From Streptomyces actuosus (lineage in GTDB: Bacteria > Actinomycetota > Actinomycetes > Streptomycetales > Streptomycetaceae): a stretch of 64,000 bases of DNA. The position numbers were made by a program, and so were the translations under genes. The notes under the pieces were generated by a model, which had not been told where the DNA came from, did not search any database, and saw nothing but the letters and a program-made list of their open reading frames with translations. Positions 61,847 to 64,000 of this stretch are shown here, piece by piece (within the stretch, counting starts at the first letter, position 1; every line of letters starts with the position of its first letter). Location: assembly GCF_016921115.1 (NCBI RefSeq), contig NZ_JAFFZS010000023.1, positions 56,013 through 120,012 of the forward strand, written 5' to 3'.

Positions 61847-63580
61847 TCAGACGTCGCCGTCGCGCGCGTCCTCGTCGGCGGAGGCGCGCTCGCCCTCGGT
61901 CACGTCCGGGGTCGCGCCCTCGGCGGAGGGCGCGGTCCCGGTCGAGGGCGCGGTCTCGGCCGGGGCCTCGTTCGCGGCCTCGTTCTCGTCGAGGGCGTCG
62001 ACGAACTCCACGCCGTCCAACTCGGCAAGCCGGTCGGAGGCGTCCGTGCTGCCGTCCCGGTCGGCCTCCACGGCCTTGGCGAACCACTCCCGGGCCTCAC
62101 CCAGGCGGCCGGCGGCCAGCAGCGCGTCGGCGTACGCGTACCGCAGGCGCGCGGTGAACGGCTGGACGGAGTGGGAGGCCAGCTCGGGGCTCTGGAGCGT
62201 CACGATGGCCGCGTCCAGCTGCCCCATGTCGCGCCGAGCGCCGGCCGCGACGAGCCGCATCTCCACCTGGCCTGCCTTGTCGAGCTTGTGCACCTCGGAG
62301 GCCCCGGCCATGTCCAGCGCCTTCTCCGGCCGCCCGAGCCCACGCTCGCAGTCCGCCATGACGGGCCACAGTTCCACGCTGCCGGTCATCCGTCGAGCCG
62401 CCCTGAACTCGGCGAGCGCCTCGGAGTACTTCTGGTTCGCGTACGCCGCGAACCCGGCCGCCTCCCGCACGGCGGCGACCCGCGACGCCAGTCGGAGCGC
62501 CACGCGGGAGTAGCCGTAGGCCCCCTCGGGGTCCTCGTCGATGAGCCGCGCGACCATCACCAGGTTCTTGGCGACGTCCTCCGCGAGCGTCTTGGGCAGG
62601 CTCTGCAGTTCCTGCCGTACGTCCTTGTCGATCTCGTCGCCCGTGACGTCCTCCGGGATGGGCAGCCGCTTGATCGGCTCCCGGTCCCGGTCCCGCTCGT
62701 CGCGGAACCGCCCACCACCACTGCGCCGGTCGTCACGCCGGTCGTCGCGACCGCGGAACCCGCCCGGCCGGCCGCCCCGGTCGTCGCGGCGCGGCCCACG
62801 GCCACCGCGGTCGTCACGGCCCCGGAAGCCACCGCGGTCGTCACGGCGGTCGTCACGGCGGAAACCACCACGGTCACCCCGGTCGTCACGCGGACGGACG
62901 TCACGGTCACGATCGTCACGCCGCTCGCCACGGCGGTCGTCACGCCGGAAACCACCGAGGTCACCACGGTCGTCACGCCGGTCGTCACGGCGGAAACCAC
63001 CACGGTCACCACGGTCGTCACGCGCCCTGTATCCGCCCCCCTCGCCACGGTCGTCACGGCGGTAGGGCCGATCCCGGTGGTCACCCCGGTCGTCACGGCG
63101 GAAACCACCACGGTCACCACGGTCGTCACGCCGATCGTCACGGCGGAAACCACCACGGTCGTCACGCGCCCTGTATCCGCCCCCCTCGCCACGGTCGTCA
63201 CGGCGGTAGGGCCGATCCCGGTGGTCACCCCGGTCGTCACGCCGATCGTCACGCCGGAAACCACCACGGTCACCACGGTCGTCACGCGCCCTGTATCCGC
63301 CCCCCTCGCCACGGTCGTCACGGCGGTAGGGCCGATCCCGGTCGTCACCCCGGTCGTCACGCCGATCGTCACGCCGATCGTCACGCCGGAAACCACCACG
63401 GTCACCACGGTCGTCACGGCGGTCGTCACGCCCGCGGAAGCCGCGGTCGCTGTCGCGACGGTCGTCGCCGCGCCGGAAGCCGCCGCGGTCCGCCCGGTGG
63501 GCGCCACGGTCCCCGCGGTCCCCACTGTCCCGTCGCCGCTGGTCGCGCTCCGGTCGGTCGTCGGGAGAGTTGGTGGACAT
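61847..63580 (-). CDS. Arg/Asp/Gly repeat protein with C-terminal helical (TPR-like) domain
   Basis: 577 residues from ATG 63580 (AGGAG, 6 bases). Residues 1-297 are a low-complexity region of FRRDDRRDDRGDRGG, RDRPYRRDDRGEGGG and YRARDDRG units. It is polyampholytic and probably disordered. The folded part (about 298-545) starts KRLPIPEDVTGDEIDKDV. It continues with TPR-like helix pairs (RLASRVAAVREAAGFAAYANQKYSEALAEF and similar blocks). The C-terminal 30 residues are acidic/Ala-rich. RGG-like tracts in other proteins bind RNA or drive condensation. Position right after the rRNA operon is suggestive. Function unknown. Confidence 0.85.
   Translation of the reverse strand: MSTNSPDDRPERDQRRRDSGDRGDRGAHRADRGGFRRGDDRRDSDRGFRGRDDRRDDRGDRGGFRRDDRRDDRRDDRGDDRDRPYRRDDRGEGGGYRARDDRGDRGGFRRDDRRDDRGDHRDRPYRRDDRGEGGGYRARDDRGGFRRDDRRDDRGDRGGFRRDDRGDHRDRPYRRDDRGEGGGYRARDDRGDRGGFRRDDRRDDRGDLGGFRRDDRRGERRDDRDRDVRPRDDRGDRGGFRRDDRRDDRGGFRGRDDRGGRGPRRDDRGGRPGGFRGRDDRRDDRRSGGGRFRDERDRDREPIKRLPIPEDVTGDEIDKDVRQELQSLPKTLAEDVAKNLVMVARLIDEDPEGAYGYSRVALRLASRVAAVREAAGFAAYANQKYSEALAEFRAARRMTGSVELWPVMADCERGLGRPEKALDMAGASEVHKLDKAGQVEMRLVAAGARRDMGQLDAAIVTLQSPELASHSVQPFTARLRYAYADALLAAGRLGEAREWFAKAVEADRDGSTDASDRLAELDGVEFVDALDENEAANEAPAETAPSTGTAPSAEGATPDVTEGERASADEDARDGDV
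62820..63440 (-). repeat. Near-identical coding DNA repeats in the RGD-repeat gene
   Basis: Units of about 35-130 bases recur with very few differences. For example, the block containing CGCCCTGTATCCGCCCCCCT occurs three times (near 63019, 63169, 63289), and TCGTCACGCCGATCGTCACG is repeated within it. They lie in frame and encode the Arg/Asp/Gly units, so they are coding repeats, not CRISPR. Copy number is probably prone to slippage and assembly error. Confidence 0.85.
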
Positions 63581-63624
63581 CGGTGACTCCTGTCTTCGGT
63601 ACCGCAAACATTGTAAAAACAAAA

Positions 63625-63663
63625 GGACCCCTGGTCCCAGCTGAACGCTGGGACCAGGGGTCC
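63625..63663 (-). terminator. Rho-independent terminator of the rRNA operon
   Basis: GGACCCCTGGTCCCAGC-TGAAC and its exact complement form a 17-bp stem with a 5-base loop. On the leftward strand it is followed by a run rich in T (TTTTGTTTTTAC). It lies immediately after the 5S gene. Confidence 0.92.
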
Positions 63664-63673
63664 TCCAAAGATT

Positions 63674-63792
63674 GTTCGGCGGCGTCCTACTCTCCCACAG
63701 GGTCCCCCCTGCAGTACCATCGGCGCTGTAAGGCTTAGCTTCCGGGTTCGGAATGTAACCGGGCGTTTCCCTCACGCTATGACCACCGAAAC
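63674..63792 (-). rRNA. rrf: 5S ribosomal RNA
   Basis: On the leftward strand the sequence starts GTTTCGGTGGTCATAGCG. It contains the canonical CCCGGTTACATTCCGAACCC (loop C region) and ends in GACGCCGCCGAACA, pairing with the 5' end. Length about 119 bases. The ends are placed by helix I pairing and may be off by 1-3 bases. Confidence 0.96.
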
Positions 63793-63894
63793 CCTAATGG
63801 TTTCGAGCGAACAAGCACACTCTTCTGTTGTCGTTCTGCTCAAAGCCGGCAACTGTTCGTTGCCTCAGAACTGACAGTGGACGCGAGCAACTGA

Positions 63895-64000
63895 GGACAA
63901 GCCCTCGGCCTATTAGTACCGGTCAACTCCACCAGTCACCTGGCTTCCATATCCGGCCTATCAACCCAGTCGTCTACTGGGAGCCTTACCCCATCAAGTG
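63895..64000 (-). rRNA. rrl: 23S ribosomal RNA, 3' end only
   Basis: On the leftward strand the window opens inside CACTTGATGGGGTAAGGCTC and continues through ACTGGTTGATAGGCCGG-type sequence. It ends with GTACTAATAGGCCGAGGGC, the conserved 23S 3' end. The exact 3' end (about 63895) is estimated. The rest, and the 16S, lie beyond the window. The roughly 100-base 23S-5S spacer holds no tRNA. Confidence 0.95.

Noticed and set aside
62820..63440. Regularly repeated DNA that might be a CRISPR array
   Set aside because: The repeats are in frame in a coding sequence, units vary in length, there are no unique spacers, and no cas genes are nearby.

Overview
The window is a very GC-rich piece of an actinomycete chromosome, almost certainly Streptomyces. 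The codon bias, frequent GTG/TTG starts, streptogrisin-type secreted proteases, a SepF paralogue, a Rpf-LysM protein and the 5S/23S rRNA sequence at the right end all fit. No phage, integrative element or CRISPR array was seen. The only mobile DNA recognised is a pair of related foldback (MITE-like) repeats near 42.8-43.0 kb and 58.6-58.8 kb.

Left part (1-25 kb) is mostly accessory metabolism and envelope genes. It holds the 5' part of a DnaE2-like polymerase with LexA boxes, a bifunctional AdhE with a DosR/OsdR-like palindrome upstream, two tandem secreted serine proteases, a protein with a cysteine-rich tail, and a SepF paralogue. An acyl-CoA dehydrogenase with a perfect 17-bp operator-like palindrome, an MFS exporter, a PAP2 protein, an orphan cytochrome oxidase subunit I, a branched-chain-amino-acid-type ABC system and a Rpf-LysM protein follow. 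The ABC system has LivH, LivM and LivG fused in one polypeptide.

The middle and right parts (25-60 kb) carry a conserved actinobacterial housekeeping cluster read leftward. It comprises der, plsC, cmk, tyrA, aroH, rluB, scpB, scpA, a small putative ribbon-helix-helix gene, parA, ald, an NB-ARC/TPR gene, Nudix, pyrG, recN, nadK, tlyA and a HAD phosphatase. The order of der/cmk/rluB/scpBA/parA/Nudix/pyrG/recN/nadK/tlyA/HAD parallels the Rv1692-Rv1713 block as I know it from Mycobacterium tuberculosis. No xerD is seen here. Lineage-specific genes interrupt the cluster: an NrtR-ADP-ribosylglycohydrolase pair, a Rieske/membrane-protein pair, a GH15 glycosidase, a flavin oxidase, a PucR regulator and a GT4/MraY-like pair.

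The right end (60-64 kb) has a DUF1015 gene and, convergent to it, a protein with a long Arg/Asp/Gly repeat region. Then come the terminator, the 5S rRNA and the 3' end of a leftward rRNA operon. Tight overlaps (aroH-tyrA, cmk-plsC, scpA-scpB-rluB, nrtR-ADP-ribosylglycohydrolase, tlyA-nadK, livHMG-livF) indicate translationally coupled operons. Most convergent gene pairs are separated by strong hairpins.
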